A stretch of DNA of 64,000 bases from Micractinium sp. NFX-FRZ (lineage: Eukaryota; Chlorophyta; Trebouxiophyceae; Chlorellales; Chlorellaceae), in the NCBI GenBank assembly GCA_029339195.1, contig JAPTJF010000053.1, forward strand, positions 1-64,000, given 5' to 3'. Of this stretch, positions 10,836 through 23,400 are shown one piece after another. The translations under genes and the position numbers were made by a program. The notes under the pieces were generated by a model. The model made no database searches, had not been told where the DNA came from, and saw only the letters and a list, made by a program, of their open reading frames with translations. The number at the start of each line of letters is the position of its first letter. Positions within the stretch are counted from its first letter, which is position 1.

Positions 10836-13064
10836 TCACGGCAATCCTCCCCGCCCCTCTGCCCAGCCAGCCAACCAGCCGTCCGCTAGCCTACAACCGG
10901 CCTGCTCATGCCCCAGCAATCCTGCTGTCCTAAGCCCCAGGCCCGGGCTCACCCCCGGCAAGCTGACCCCTTGGACTTTGAGGATGTTGAGCACGATGAT
11001 GCCCACGATGCCCAGCACCACCAGCAGGATCAGCCCCATGATCAGCCTGTTGCAGGGGAGGGGGGGCAGTAAGAGATGTGAGTGTGGATGGCGTGTCCTG
11101 CGTGACCAGCAGGGTTATGCGGGTGGTCAGCACGAGGCAGGAGTGCACAGGGTGTGGAGAAGACGAGCGGGTGAGGACGGAGCAGGTGCGGAAAGTCGAT
11201 AAGGGCAGAGGGAGAGGATGCAAGGGACAGGCAGCGGGGTGGAGGCAGACGTGAAAAGCGAACTGCACGCCAGTTATGCAGCGGCTGGGTTGGGCGACTC
11301 CTCCGCTCCCTATCAGGTCCGCCCTCAGCACCCAGCTGCTCACTTGTCGGTCATGATGGAGCGCGTCATGTCGCGGATGACCTGGCGCGCCTTCTTCATG
11401 GTGAAGTGGATCTCGTCCAGGTCGTCAATCACCTGCCGAGGTTGGGGAGGAGCACAGTGGCAGCAGGGTGTGGGCGCAGGGCGGGCGCTACGAGTGCGCA
11501 ATGGTGGGAGGCAGTAGCAGCGGCACGCCGCCTGGGCAGCTTGGCAAAGTGAGGTTGCAGTGCGGTGTCCCGGCCCATGCCCAGTACGCAACCCCACTAC
11601 TTCGCCCGCCTCGCCCTGCTACTGCCCTCAATCTGTATCCCTGCTACCTCATCCTGGACCCACGCGATCGAGGCAGCCCAGGCATTGTTGCTGCCTGCTG
11701 TGCTTGCCGCTCCCATCCAGACCTTGCTGCATCAGTGCGCACAAGCCCGTTGCCCACTCCCCTGCCCGCTCCACCCCGGCACACCCCGCCCCGCACCTTC
11801 TCCAGCTGCCGCGTCTGACCCTGCAGCGTCTCCGCTGTCTGTATGCCGATGGCCATCGTGTCGTTCACAATCTTCTCACTGCGCAGCAGGGCAGCATCCG
11901 TCTCCTTCATGTCCTTGCGCCCCATCGTCATCAGCTCCGCGGTGCTCTTGCCTGCAGGCAACAACCGCCACGTGGGTGCAGGCGCAGGTCATGGCCAGGT
12001 GGTGGGCATTGGTGGCGCCAAGAGCGAGTCGCAGCAGCTGGCAGGTGGGTGTGGCAGCTATTTGGTGGGCAGGCAGCAGCAGGCCAGGGCAGCATGGCAA
12101 CGAGCAAGTGGCAGCACGCAGTCACAGGTACAATACGTGTGCCAGCTTGGCAGGCAGGCAGGCAGCTACCACCAGGAACGCTGGCGAGGGTTGAGACGTG
12201 ATGGGCAGCGCTAAATTGCTGACGCAGGCACTAGGCTGCACAAGCAGCAGCAGCAGAAGAAGCGGCAGGCCATGCAGGGCAGAGGCAGCGAGGCAGGCAA
12301 GCACCCAGGTGGCACAGCAGCAGCCACCAGAGTGGCATGCGCGGTCGACCTGCATCCAGCACGACCTCACACCAAACACACGACTACAACCAGACACAAG
12401 CTGCAGCCTGCCCACCAAATAGCTGCCACACCCACCTGCCAGCTGCTGCGACTCGCTCCTGGCGCCACCCAGCAGCTCGTCGCGGTTGGCCACGCCGCCG
12501 GTGTACGCCTTTTTGAGGCCGATGAAACCGTTGAGCTCCTGCACGTACGCCTTCTTGCGGAAATTGAGGTCGTTGGGCGACATGCCGTCTGTGCGCGCCT
12601 CCCGCTCAAACTCGCGTATCAGCCTGCAGCCGCAGCGGGGCACAGGGCCAGCACCCAACCACCGCAGGTGAGGGGCAACAGCTGCTGCGCAAGCGGGCGG
12701 AGCACGTGCGATGCCACGGCTGCAGAGCTTGCGTCCACTGACTCCCATGTCTACCCACTGCATTTGCATCGTGCCCAGGTTTTGCAGACCAACACCAGAC
12801 CACCGCATGCAGACAAAAAGCACCCGTGCCGTGCCGCCGCCGCCTGCTGACCGCCGCCCAGCTGCCCACGCAAGCAGCCAGCCCCCTGGCGCCTCACGTC
12901 TTGGCCTCCTGCATCTGTGACGTCAGGTCCTTCAGCAGCGCCTGCTGTTTGGCCTCCGACAGCTTGTCCAGCTTCTGAAAGCCCTGCGACAGGCCGTGGA
13001 AGATGCGTTCGAGCTGCAGCTCCTGGTCATATGGAGCCATGGAGCCGCTGGGACCGGCGTCCAT
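10836..13064 (-). CDS. NPSN: Novel plant SNARE (NPSN-type Qb-SNARE), tail-anchored
   Basis: Exons 13064-12898, 12623-12436, 11951-11797, 11432-11344, 11046-10836 keep frame and give 269 residues, close to plant NPSN11/12/13 (about 265). An N-terminal helical region (LERIFHGLSQGFQKLDKL) is followed by a second helical segment (KKAYVQELNGFIGLKKAY). The SNARE helix runs over exons 3-4 (from SEKIVNDTMAIGIQTAETL to IDDLDEIHFTMKKARQ). A membrane anchor (LILLVVLGIVGIIVLNILK) and a tail of about 46 residues end the protein; NPSN proteins also extend past the anchor. NPSN proteins act in membrane fusion at the plasma membrane and cell plate in land plants. Intron 2 (12435-11952) contains an inverted copy of the end of exon 2 and its donor. 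Confidence 0.9.
12011..12469. repeat. 64-bp near-perfect inverted repeat across a splice donor
   Basis: Arms 12011-12074 and 12406-12469 are reverse complements at 63 of 64 positions by eye (one mismatch near the exon-side end). The right arm covers the last 34 bases of SNARE exon 2, its GT donor at 12435-12434 and 28 further intron bases. The left arm lies deep in the same intron. The loop is about 331 bases. Confidence 0.9.
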
Positions 13065-14291
13065 GGCTGCAGCGCTCCTGCCGGCGCCCCGCGGGGCGAC
13101 GGGTAGGCGTGGGTTGAAGGCGAGGCCTGCCGCCTGCTGATCAACGAGAGAGAGTCACAACGTCGCGTGCTGGCGCAAGGGCTGGCAGATGGAACACCAG
13201 GGCCACAGGAGGGCGCAAATGGCGCCTCGGCGGGTGGAAAGGCCGAAATTTGGCCATTCAGTGCAAGCTCGTCCCGTGCATCTAGGATGCTGTTTGTCAT
13301 ATTATGAGGGCTTTCTAGCGCACCATCAGCCCTGCCAAGAGGGCTTGGTGCGGGCATAGCAACTTTTATGCGCACTCCCTTGCGGTCGGCAGGCCAGCTG
13401 CCTCCTGTTTGGAGTCCTGAACTGCCTGGGTGCTGATCAAGCACCAGCAGGGACGGCGGGGCAGCTTTACCATCGGCGGCAGTGGCAGCGGCGCGCCGTG
13501 GCGGCACCACAGGCAGCGGTAGGTCCTTTGGCCGGCCGCGGCTGCTTGCCTTGACGCGAGGTAGCTACAGCAAGACAGACATATTGTTTGGTGCAAGAAA
13601 AATATCGAGGCTTGTACTACAGGGGCAGCAGGCAGCAGTGCTGAACCGGCAATCAAACAGAACCGAACAGCCGAACTGTCCAGGCTTTGCGGTGGGTGGG
13701 GTGGCCGTCACGGGCCCGAGCTTCCTGGCCAGGGAAGTGCTCACCGGCTGGCTGGGTGGCTGGGGTGTCGGTAAATGCAGTGTGGATGGGCAGTGCGCGC
13801 ACCGCTAGGCACACTGCTGACTGTCTGTCTTCGCTGCTGCACCCAGCCTGCCACCCCCTCCAACCGTGGGCAGCATGGGTCCTGCGTTTGCACTCTCTGG
13901 CATGAGCATGCACAGTTGTGTCCACCTCTGCGGCAAGTAGTTGTCCACTAGTCCCTTTCAAGTCCCACACCACCCTGCACAGCACTGCGACCACACTGCC
14001 TACACAAGCTGACAAGGCGGTGGCTGCCGGCCGCAGCACCAAGGGAGTGCACAGGCGGGCCGCCTGTTGAACAATACAAGTTCTACACGCTAGCCCACTG
14101 GCTGAACAGTGCACCACTGATGCACTATGTTAGAGCGGCTACAGGTCTTGGCGCCAGCCTGGGGAGGCGCAACCTGGATGGGGCGCTGGGATGAGGCGCT
14201 CAGCGTCGGCAGCAGGGCGGCCCCTGGCTTGGGGCTGCCGACGCCATGCATGCGTCTCCGTTGCGCGTACTTCAAATCTCACCATCCTACA
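13065..14291. promoter_or_regulatory. Divergent intergenic region between the SNARE and zinc-finger genes
   Basis: The two flanking genes start on opposite strands, so both promoters should be here. No TATA-like or other named element was recognised. Short open frames on both strands look like GC shadow. Confidence 0.5.
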
Positions 14292-17200
14292 ATGCCATTT
14301 CCAAAGGCTAACCAGGAGAAACCGGGCGACGAGCAGGGGCAGAATGAGGCGTGCGGCCTTTGCGAGGCGCCTGTGGATAAAACACAGCAATGGATAGAAG
14401 GTGGGGCTTGCGACTTGCATACAACCCTCCTCCGCCGATCGCTGAGCCCGAGCCAGGGCAGGCGGGGGCGAACCGCCGCCCCCGCCTCCGCAGCGCCGTC
14501 GGCTGGGACGCCGCCCCTGGGTCTCTCCTGCCACCCTTGCAGTTGGTGCATGCAGCATGGAGCCATTCCACGCATCACATTCCGCATTTCACTCGCGTTT
14601 GGCTCTCCCCTGCAGCGCGGTGCACCACATGCGGCACGCGGCCCTACCATTTTGCGTGTGTTTCACAGTTTATGGAGCGGGTGAGGCCAGGCGCCAGCCT
14701 GCGCTGCGCCGTGCTGCACTGCACGCTGCCACCCCTTGCCTGATGCAATGGCAGGTCGGGCACAGTGGCTGCTGTGGATTGCTTGGAGAGGCGCCAGGTC
14801 TGTTGCGCTTTGGTGGGCGGTCTCGGTGAAGCGCCGCATCGCTGTGCTGCCTTGCTGGGTGCTGCGCAGGAGGTGCGCGGGCTGGAGTCCAAGGGCAACA
14901 GAAAGAACGACAAAAACCTGGTGGGTGCTGCCTGAATTGCACCTAAATGTGCTGCTATAACTGAAACCCTGTGATCGATGCTTGCATGCCCGTGCATGAG
15001 GCGCTGACGCTACCTCGGCTGGATTGCTGTGCTCATGCCACACCCCTTGACTTGCCTCCATTGCCCCCCTGCAGCTATATGCGTGAGTGATGAGGCGGCA
15101 GCAGCCAGCCCGAGTCCCAGCCATTGCAGTCAGCCTGCTGCTACTGTGCTTTCGGATTGCGCTTGCCATCCTGCGCGCCGCTGTTGCCACTGCGGTGTGC
15201 CCTCTCAGCGCTGCCAGCCACGTTGGCAGCACCCGCGTATTTGCACTTGCTTTCTTCCCTGACAGTACTCCACTCCTCTTGCAGCTGCACCTGCACTTAA
15301 GCAAGTGATTCACCGTGCGGCCCTGCATCGCGACTTACCCTGCTGCAGGCGGGAGTATCCACAGAACATCTTTGCACGCAACTCACACATAATGAGGTGA
15401 GCTGGCGGGGTGAGGTGCCGAGGTGCTGAGGTGGTGCGAGCGGGCAGCGCGGGTGCCTGCCGCGCTTTGCACAGCCAAGCACTGCACCGTGCAGCATCTG
15501 CCCAGCCTCAGAGCACGGGGCCCAAGCATGCGGCTGCATGCTTTAGAGGGCCCTCTGGCCTGGCTCCTACGATTCACCAACTGCCCGCGCACCCGCCCGC
15601 TGCAGCCGCAAGCCAGTGTGCCCCGGCAAGCTAGGCGCCAAGGACTGCTCAGGTTGGTGGGGCCTGGATGTAGGGCCAGGGGCAGGTGGTCACAAGGTGC
15701 TGGCAGCAGCAGTAGCGGAGCGCTTGGCTGAACCACAGGCGGGCTGGCCAGCGAACAAGCTGGGTTGCAGGCTGGGCAGGCTGGACTGGCTGGCAGGCTG
15801 GCAGGCAGGCAGGCAAGCATCTCGCCGAGTGGTTCCCCATCCTAGTCTCGTCTCGTCTCGTCTCGTCTCATGTTGCCTAGTCTGGTCCAGGCCTTCCAGC
15901 TGCTCTCGTAACCCAAAAACTAGCCCGTCTGATTGCCTTCAGTGCATATTACGGCCTTGGCTGTCAGGCAGCGGTCACCTGTTGACAGGCATATCGCACC
16001 GTCCGTAGGCCCCTGCACTCACCCCATTTCCCCCGCCCGACCCACCCACCTGGCCCTCCCCGCCTGCAACAGGGATCATGGACAGCGCTGAGCTCATCCG
16101 CCCAAAGCCACCCGAGGGAGCAGAGGCTGTGCCCACCCCAAGCGCTGTGCCCACTGCCAAGAAGGCCAAGCCTCCTGTTGGCGCTGTGACTGGCAAGGCG
16201 CACAAGGCAGGCAAGAGCTTCCCCAAACCGACGTCGACGCCTGTGCGCAACGAAAGCAGCAGCAGCATGGCCAGCAGCGTGTCAGCCAGCAGGCTGGTGC
16301 CGGCGCCGGTCAAGCTTGGCGGCGGCGCGGCGGCGCTGCTGGCTGGCGGCAAGGCAGGGGAGGCAGGCGGTGCTGCCCCGACCTTTGCTCAGCTGCAGCT
16401 GATGGAGGAGAAGGCGCGCAAGCGAGAGCAGCGCGCGCGGGCCAAGGCTGCTGCACCTGAGCCTGGCTCTCGACCCGCGTCTGCATCTGCCGAGGTAAGC
16501 AGGCGGGCAGGGCAGGGACAGCTGCCCACACCTAGTAACCAAGGGCTGATGACAGCTGGTCAGCCCTTGGTTGCTGCCCAAGAGGAGCATCCGTTTGTGC
16601 CTGCTGCTTGCTTGCCGGCCTGCCACCACCCTTGCTTGCCGGCCCGCATGGCCACGTCTTGCCAGCTTGCCTGCCTGCCTGCCTGCCTGCCTGCCTGCAC
16701 ACTACTCACTACTACGTCCACGCCGGCACACCCCTCTGCTCGTGTGCAGGCGCAGCAGAGCGTGAGCGGCGGCAGCAACATGTGGAGCGTCCTTGCAGGC
16801 CCAGACGGCGAGGCCGAGGGGGGCGATAGTGCAGAAGATTGGCTACCCCCAGAGGCACGCGCGGCGGGGGCAGCAGCAGAGGATGCGGATGCCTGGCTGC
16901 CCAACTGGCATGAGGGCCATGCGCCAGAGCCGCACCCACACGGCGACGGCGATGATGCAGTGTTGCGGGCCGCCATTGCAGCCAGCTTGGCAGATGCCGG
17001 CGGGGCGCCACACCCTCTGGCTCATGCCTCCTGGGCAGACCCAGCGCCAGAGCAGGCAGCAGCACAGCCCTCGTTCGGCTGGGTGCAGCCGCCGGTCACG
17101 CCTTCCCTGGCGCCTGCACCCGCCCCTGCTGCGGCGGATGATACAACATTTGACGACGGTTTTGCCGCGGGCCTTGCGGCCGCGCTGCGCCAGCAGCAGG

Positions 17201-17445
17201 AGCAGCTGCAGCGCCAGTGGCAGCAGCAGCAGGAGCAGCAGCAGGATGTGTGGAGCCAGGCGGCTGCACCGCCGGCCCCTTTGCCAGCTGCGGAGCCTCA
17301 GCAGCCAGGGACGGAGGCAGCCTACTGGGAGGCACAGCACTCTGGGCTGGCACCTGCCCTTGCTCATGCTGAGCCTGCTGAGCAGGCGGGGCAGGGCGAT
17401 GACGCAGAGGTGGATGAGCTGCTGGCGCTCATGGGCATCGCCTGA
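14292..17445 (+). CDS. Zinc-finger (RING/PHD-like) protein with a ubiquitin-interacting motif
   Basis: Eight exons: 14292-14400, 14616-14680, 14870-14920, 15075-15082, 15349-15396, 15606-15652, 16073-16494, 16750-17445. Every junction keeps phase and the total is exactly 481 codons. The N-terminus has a zinc-ligand series CGLC, CTTC and YHFAC, followed further on by VCPGKLGAKDC, giving a cross-brace-like C2-C2-HC-CC pattern with unusual spacing. The middle is Ser/Ala/Lys-rich, with a charged helix (LQLMEEKARKREQRARAK). In the last exon DDAVLRAAIAASLADAG fits the ubiquitin-interacting motif (A-x3-S core), followed by Gln-rich sequence and an acidic end (DDAEVDELLALMGIA). The combination suggests a ubiquitin-pathway role (inference). 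I do not recognise the family. Exon 4 is only 8 bases, so the model should be checked there. Confidence 0.75.
15845..15869. repeat. (TCTCG)n pentanucleotide repeat
   Basis: Five tandem units in the intron between exons 6 and 7 of the zinc-finger/UIM gene. Confidence 0.9.
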
Positions 17446-17528
17446 TGCCGCCTGCCTGCCATGGCTTGCCTGCCTGCCTGCCTGCCTGTTGCTTGATGCA
17501 ACTCGATGATGGTCCTTTACCTGCCTGA

Positions 17529-17533
17529 TGTAA
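17529..17533 (+). terminator. TGTAA poly(A) signal of the zinc-finger/UIM gene
   Basis: TGTAA lies 84 bases past the stop codon on the coding strand, at the usual chlorophyte distance from a cleavage site. Confidence 0.55.
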
Positions 17534-17946
17534 GCGTGTCACAAAGTATCAGCATGTGTTTGTCCCACAAGAGGGCTGCCCATGGAGTACTGCATGGCTG
17601 TGCTTGTGGGCCAAGGGGCTGCCAGTCGCTAGGTCCTGGGGCGGCTGCAAGGACGAGGGGACGCCTGCCCTGTACTTTTGTGAGTTGCGCGTGTCGAGCT
17701 TCATGAGGCACACTGTTGGATGCTTGAACTAGCGGGTTCATGAACGTTTGGGGGGGAAGAAGGTGGGCAGGCACGAGGGGAAGCTTGGAGGGCTCGACGC
17801 GGACGCGGTCGATCGTGCCAGTTTGAAGGAGCTGCATTCGCGTTTCACGCTGCAGCCAACCTCTAACGTGCCCGCGCGCAGCTGGGTTAGGCCACGGGGG
17901 AGCTCGGCAACTGGCCACACCTTTACACGCACGCACGTTCGCACCC

Positions 17947-19847
17947 ATGTTCCTCACACACATGTCTCGCTTGCTTCCGCTAGTTTTGCTACTGTGCACG
18001 GATTTGCTCACGGGTGCAGCTGGCCAGCCACGGCGACCGATGGCACAGCCGTCTCCTCAGCAGCAGTGGCGCCGCAGCGTCGCCGCTCAGGCCTCGGTGG
18101 TTGTGCTGCTGGAGCCGCCACCTACACCAAGCCCTCCGCCAGCAGTCGCACTGCCACAAACAACACCTGCGCCCGCAGCACAGCAGCAGGCAGCATCGCG
18201 GCCAGCGGCTGCAAAACCACAAGCGTCCCCGCCTCTTGCACCAACGCCCCTTGCCGCCGCGCCGCAGCCTGCCCTGTCAGCAGCCACACCGCCGGCAAGC
18301 AGCCAGCCCGTGCAGTGCTCACTCCTGGACGTGCTTGCACGTTATCAAAACACCTCCACGTACCTGCGGGCAGCAAAAGCCACTGGCGTGGGAGAGTGAG
18401 TATGTGGCTGGTCCTGCCTTGCACGCTGCGCCCGACTGGCCCGTACCAGCAGGCACCTGTGCCTGCCCACTCTGCCTCCAGCCTAACTCACACAATGCCC
18501 TTTCAGCAGATAATTCAAGTGCTAGCGATGCCCACTCCTCAGCCACCCTCCCACCCACGCACCCAGCTTGCATTTGCTGCTCCCTTGCACTGGCGTGCAG
18601 GCTGCTGCGCGACTCTGCCCTGCAAGCCACCGTGTTTGTTCCAACAGAAAGAGCGTGGGCCAACCTCCTGACTGTGCTGGGCTGGACGGTGGACCGGCTG
18701 TTTGCCACGTCTGATGCGCTGAGCATGGTGATGCAGGTAGGTGTGCGGTTCGGCGGGGAAGTGAGGCGTGAGATGCCAGACCCGGGGTGCTGGGATCACT
18801 TGACGCCCAAGCCAGTGGGGTGGGACGGAGGGGGGCAGGTCGCTGGGAGTGGAGGGGCTGCAATTGCAGCTGCTGCACGCTGGCATGACGGCCCTGCCAG
18901 CAAGGCATGCGATTTGTACCCACAACCCTTCTCCATCTCTCTGCATCCCTGCAGTACTCAATCGTGCCTGGCCCACCGCTCTTATTGGACCAGCTGAGCG
19001 CCCTGCCCTACCTGCACCCCCTCACAACCCGGTTCAACAGCCAGCCCCTCATGGTGCGGCGGCTTCAGCGTGCTGCTGCTCCATCAAAGCAGCAGGCAGC
19101 GCACCAGCCTGCAGCTGGCGCCGCCCAGCTGCTGACTGCTGAACCGTTGTGTGCTTTGTGGCATTGGCTGCACTCCAGTCTGCCTCTGGTGTTGCTGCTC
19201 CAATCCATTCTGCCTTCCAACACCCTCTCTCCCGCAGGTGGCCCCCACCCAGTGGAAGACGGTGAAGCTTGTGGCCACCAGCCGCCAGGTGGCAGGCGTG
19301 GTCGACCTGGCACCCGCAGCTGCTGCGGCCACCTCGGGAAGCTGCCAGGGCCTGCCGGCAGCAGTGGCTCACTTTGTGGATGCGGTGCTGCCACCTGACC
19401 CAGAGTACCAGGTGGGCGCAGCAAGGCGGTGGGCGGGCACTGCCCAACAAGGCTGAGGGCAGCCTGGGATGGGGCTGCTGGTGCACTGGCACGTCCCTGG
19501 GATGGGATTGCTTGTGTACTGGCACACTAGCGGCAGCTGGCAGGACCAGCTGCCGCCAGTGCTTCCCAGGTGCTGGCTGTGATCATGCATGGGTGGGGCA
19601 CAGGTTGCACAGAGCAGCACCTGCACACACCACACCCCTCCTGCCGCACGCGCAGGACGTCCAGGCAGCAGGCGACAGCACAAGCGCTACTGCTGCGGCA
19701 GCGGCGGCTGGCCCCACCGGTGCAGAACCGCAGGTGCAGGCAATGGCAGCTGCAGCCGAGGTGCGGCTGAAGGCAGCTGGTGAGGGAGCTGACATAACTG
19801 AGCCGCAGGCAGACAGAGAGGGAGAAGAGGTGGCGGCAACTCCATGA
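17947..19847 (+). CDS. Secreted fasciclin (FAS1) domain protein
   Basis: Exons 17947-18395, 18601-18736, 18955-19053, 19238-19411, 19656-19847 keep phase and encode 349 residues. A hydrophobic leader (MSRLLPLVLLLCTDLLTGAA, from the second Met) suggests export; either Met at 17947 or 17962 could start. A Pro/Ala/Gln-rich segment leads into a FAS1-like domain: SLLDVLARYQNTSTYLRAAK, then LQATVFVPTERAWANLL, a beta region ending in VVDLAP, and AAVAHFVDAVLPP, which matches the usual FAS1 end (V-x-x-V-L-x-P). The C-terminal 60 residues are Ala/Glu-rich, without a membrane span or clear GPI signal. FAS1 proteins mediate adhesion in extracellular matrices, which here would mean the cell wall. One domain is present, where many family members have two or four. 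Confidence 0.85.
19463..19525. repeat. 33-bp tandem duplication in the last FAS1-gene intron
   Basis: Two units (19463-19492 and 19496-19525) share about 25 of 30 bases. Nothing coding is attached to them. Confidence 0.75.
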
Positions 19848-20445
19848 GAGGCAGACCCCAACTACCCAGGCAGGCGAGCTGCCCGGGCGGCCCGCAATCG
19901 GGGGCCAGAGGGGCTCGAAGTGCGGGCAGCCAATGACAGGGGGCGTGCTTATGACGGCTAACAACACCATTGCCATTTCACACTGCTGGCAGCCTGTGGG
20001 GTGAGGCCATCCCCACAGCGGGGCCGGTCCCGTGCTTTTGCTTGAACTGACCCTGTTGTTGGAACTGTGCCTTTTGCTGACGTACCATCTTTGCCCTTGA
20101 GCTGTGAACATGTATTTCAGTGCTGGCAAGCCAAGCCATGCGAGGGTGTGGGGCAGAAGCACGGAGAGCTGAGGGCAGCAAAACGGGGGCAGAGGGGGCG
20201 AGACGGCGCCTTATGCTACAAGAGAAACAGGGCGGGGGCAGCGGGCGCCCAAATGGAACAAAATGGGGGCAGCGCACAGGGGCAGGGCAGTATTGAGAGC
20301 TCCATGCAGGAAGGGTTGCAGGGCTGCAGCACTTGGCAGCCCGGCGGCCGGGCTGGCCAGCGACCATCGTACCAGGCCTTCAGCGTGGAGCAAGACCTTG
20401 AGTTTATGCCCGCAGGTCAACAGCCGTGAGGTACTCTAGGGTGGA
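19848..20445. other. Convergent 3' region between the FAS1 gene and TGD2
   Basis: Both neighbours end here. No gene, RNA or TGTAA signal was recognised on either strand. Confidence 0.5.
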
Positions 20446-23400
20446 CTAGTCAGTCACCAGCCTGCTCAGCGCCTCAATCAGCTGCTTGATGTTGGCCGTC
20501 ACGCGCTTGTCACCGGTCATGCCGCCCAGGTCCCCTGCAGGCGAGCAGGGCGCAGGCGCAGGCGGCGGCACGTGACGAGGTTGTAGGAAAACTGGGGCGG
20601 GGGACGGAGACAGGGGGATGGCCCAGGCAGGGCGGAGGCTGACACAAGAGGCCCCTGTTTCTTACTTCACCCCATTGCCCCCCAAGACAGCACTTCAGCC
20701 CCAGCTTGATAACGAGTCAAATGAATCATCCCGCCCAGCCGCCACCCACCCGTGATGCGCTCAATGTGGTGCAGCGTCTTGGTCAGCGTCTGCACGCTCT
20801 CCCGCAGCGCCTTGACGTTGTTCTCCGTCAGCACCTCCGTCTGCAGCCTCTGGATGTCGGCAGCAGCCTCCGCCGCCACCTGCGGGGGGCGGGAGAGGAA
20901 ACAGCGCTTACTTTGACGCCATGCAAGGCCATTGGCAGACGAAGGAAGGGGAGCGGGCACATGACGCTTGGTCTGCGGCGCCTCCTAAAAACGTATTGTG
21001 CGCTGCTCCCAGCCCCTAGCCCACCCACCTGCGTGAGGGCCTCCACATTCCCCACCAGGTTGCCCGAACGCAGCTCCGTGAGCAGCGGCAGGATCTGCGG
21101 GTGCAGGGGGAGGGAGGGAGGGAGGGAGGGAGGGGAGGCCAGGGGGGAGGCCAGAGGAGCAGGGGTCAGCAGCGATACAAGAGGCTGCACAGGAAGAGCG
21201 GGGTGGAGCTAGCCAGGCACAGGGCTGTGCTGACCGCCCCGGCGGCAGCCTTGAGCCCTCAATGCACTGCGCACCCTGCGCCTGCTGCTGAGGCTGTCAC
21301 AATGCTCCCCACCTCCTGCCCAAGTCCCGGCCCGCCGCCCACCTACGACCTCACTGCACTGCCTCAGCACCCTGCTGCGGCGGCTGCGGCGGCGGCAGCC
21401 ACGAAACATCTCTGCTGCATGCCCAAGCTCCCGGCCCCGCCACCCGCCCACCTCATCGCTGAGCTTCACCGCCTGCTGCAGCAGCGGCTTGGCCTCCTCT
21501 ATCGCCTCACGGGCAGACTCCATCGCCTCAAACACGCGGTCCACACCCTGCAGTGACGTAATACAGAGGGGCGGGCTGTGGTTGGGCGAATGCGTAGCGG
21601 GCGCAGATGTCAACACCTTAAAATACGTGGTTTGCGCCCCTGTCCAGAGCCACCTTGGTATTCTTCTCTTCATGACTAAGTGCAAAATCCAGCCAACCGT
21701 CTTTTCACGCCAACTCTCAGACCCGCCGGTGTTGGGGCCAGGCCGGGTGCATGCACGTGGGCAGGCCGCGCCAGGCCCCGCTGCCCTGCCTGCCTTGGCT
21801 CTGCCCACCCCAACCGTTTGTAGTTTTATCTTCTTGTTGACCCCACCTGAGCATCCATCTGCCGTGCCAGCTTGGTGCAGAGGTACACCAGGTCATCCAG
21901 CGCCACGCCTGCAGGGGCATAGTAAGGGAGAAGTAAGAAAGTGTGATGGCCTGGTGCTGATGATTTGGAGGACGTTCTGGGAGAACATGGGAGGGGCAGG
22001 GCAGGGCAGGATACACCCTGCCACCACGGCACAGATGCGCCCAGCAGAAGTGTTGAAGGCGGCAGCTGCCGGGCAGCTGCTGGGCGGAGATTGGCAGCAG
22101 GTGCCGGCAGGCGCACCTCGCTCCCCGCTGATGCGCCCCTGGTGGCACACCACCAGCCCCTCCTTCTCACAGTCCTCGTCCAGAGGGTTGGCTGCAGAGG
22201 GCGTGGGAGGCAAGAAAGTTACAAGGTTACAACGGATGAGGGGAAGGTGTCAAAAGGCACAAGGAGGCCTGCATCTGCCTCCTCGCAGTCGTCCTCCCAG
22301 AGAGGGTTGGCTGCAGAGGCGGGTGGGGTGAGGTGGGGTGGGGTGGGGTTGGGGGGTCGAATGGCTGGTGAGGATGAGGGGGAGTCTGTTGTGAGCAGAG
22401 CGCACACGGACACCTGCGCCTGCTTGTCCCAGAGGGTTGGCCGCAAGGGGGGTGCTCCACCTCTGCCCGCGACATTGTAATGCAACACGATGCCGCCCAG
22501 CCGCTGCCACCCCACATACGCCCTCCTGTGCTGTGCCGGGCCCCCTGCCTAGGACCCGCGCCCACCCTTGTACTGCGGCACGGGCGCCTGCGGCGTGATG
22601 TCGATCAGCGGCTCTGCGATCAGCCCGCTCTGGTTGGCCTCGATGAGCGAGTTGCGGGGGATGACCGTGGTGGCGTCCTTCATCTCCACCAGCACATCCA
22701 CCTGGGGGCAGGGGGGGGAGTGAAGGCATCAGTTGGGTTTGCCAATGGCAGATGAACCGTCACACGGAGGCGAGAAATCCCTTCGCCTGCCACCCAGCTT
22801 CTCACAAACATTGCTTGCGCACCCCTTCTCACACCCCCTCCCATGCCCAGATTCTCTCACACAACCCGTGCATACCGTGCACTTGTCTCACCACCCTCCC
22901 CGGCTCCCCTGCCCACCTTCTCCAGGCTGGGCTTCAGCGATAGCACGCCGCCCACGGGGACCCCGCGGATGCGCACGGGCGTGCCCACCGTGATGCCGCA
23001 GGCAACCGGGAACTCCAGGATTGCTTGGTAGCCCTGCAGTTGCAGGCAGGCAACAACGGGAGTGTAGGGTTGAAGCCAGCACATAGCGCTGCCGCAGGCT
23101 GCCAGGGGGGCTCCAGGAGGACAGACTTGGCGGGGCGGAGCAGGGGCACACCCTGGCCAAGACCCAGCACAAGCTCATCTCTCCATGTCGTGGGTTGGTA
23201 TTTTTGGAGCACAGTGCATGCAGCATTGATCTGGTTTAGGCGGGGCACATGCAGGCAAGCAAACAGTGCACACCAGTCAGCAGTGGTGGCAGCAGCAGGA
23301 GCAGCAGCAGGAGCAGGAGTAGCATAAGGAACACCGGCAGCACAAGTAACAACACTTTCGCTGACCTGGCCGCGGCGCCCCAGCTGCCCTCCACGTGCCC

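Noticed and set aside
17748..18997. Alternative plus-strand frames of over 300 codons around the FAS1 gene
   Set aside because: Only the frame chosen has a signal peptide and joins into a FAS1 domain.
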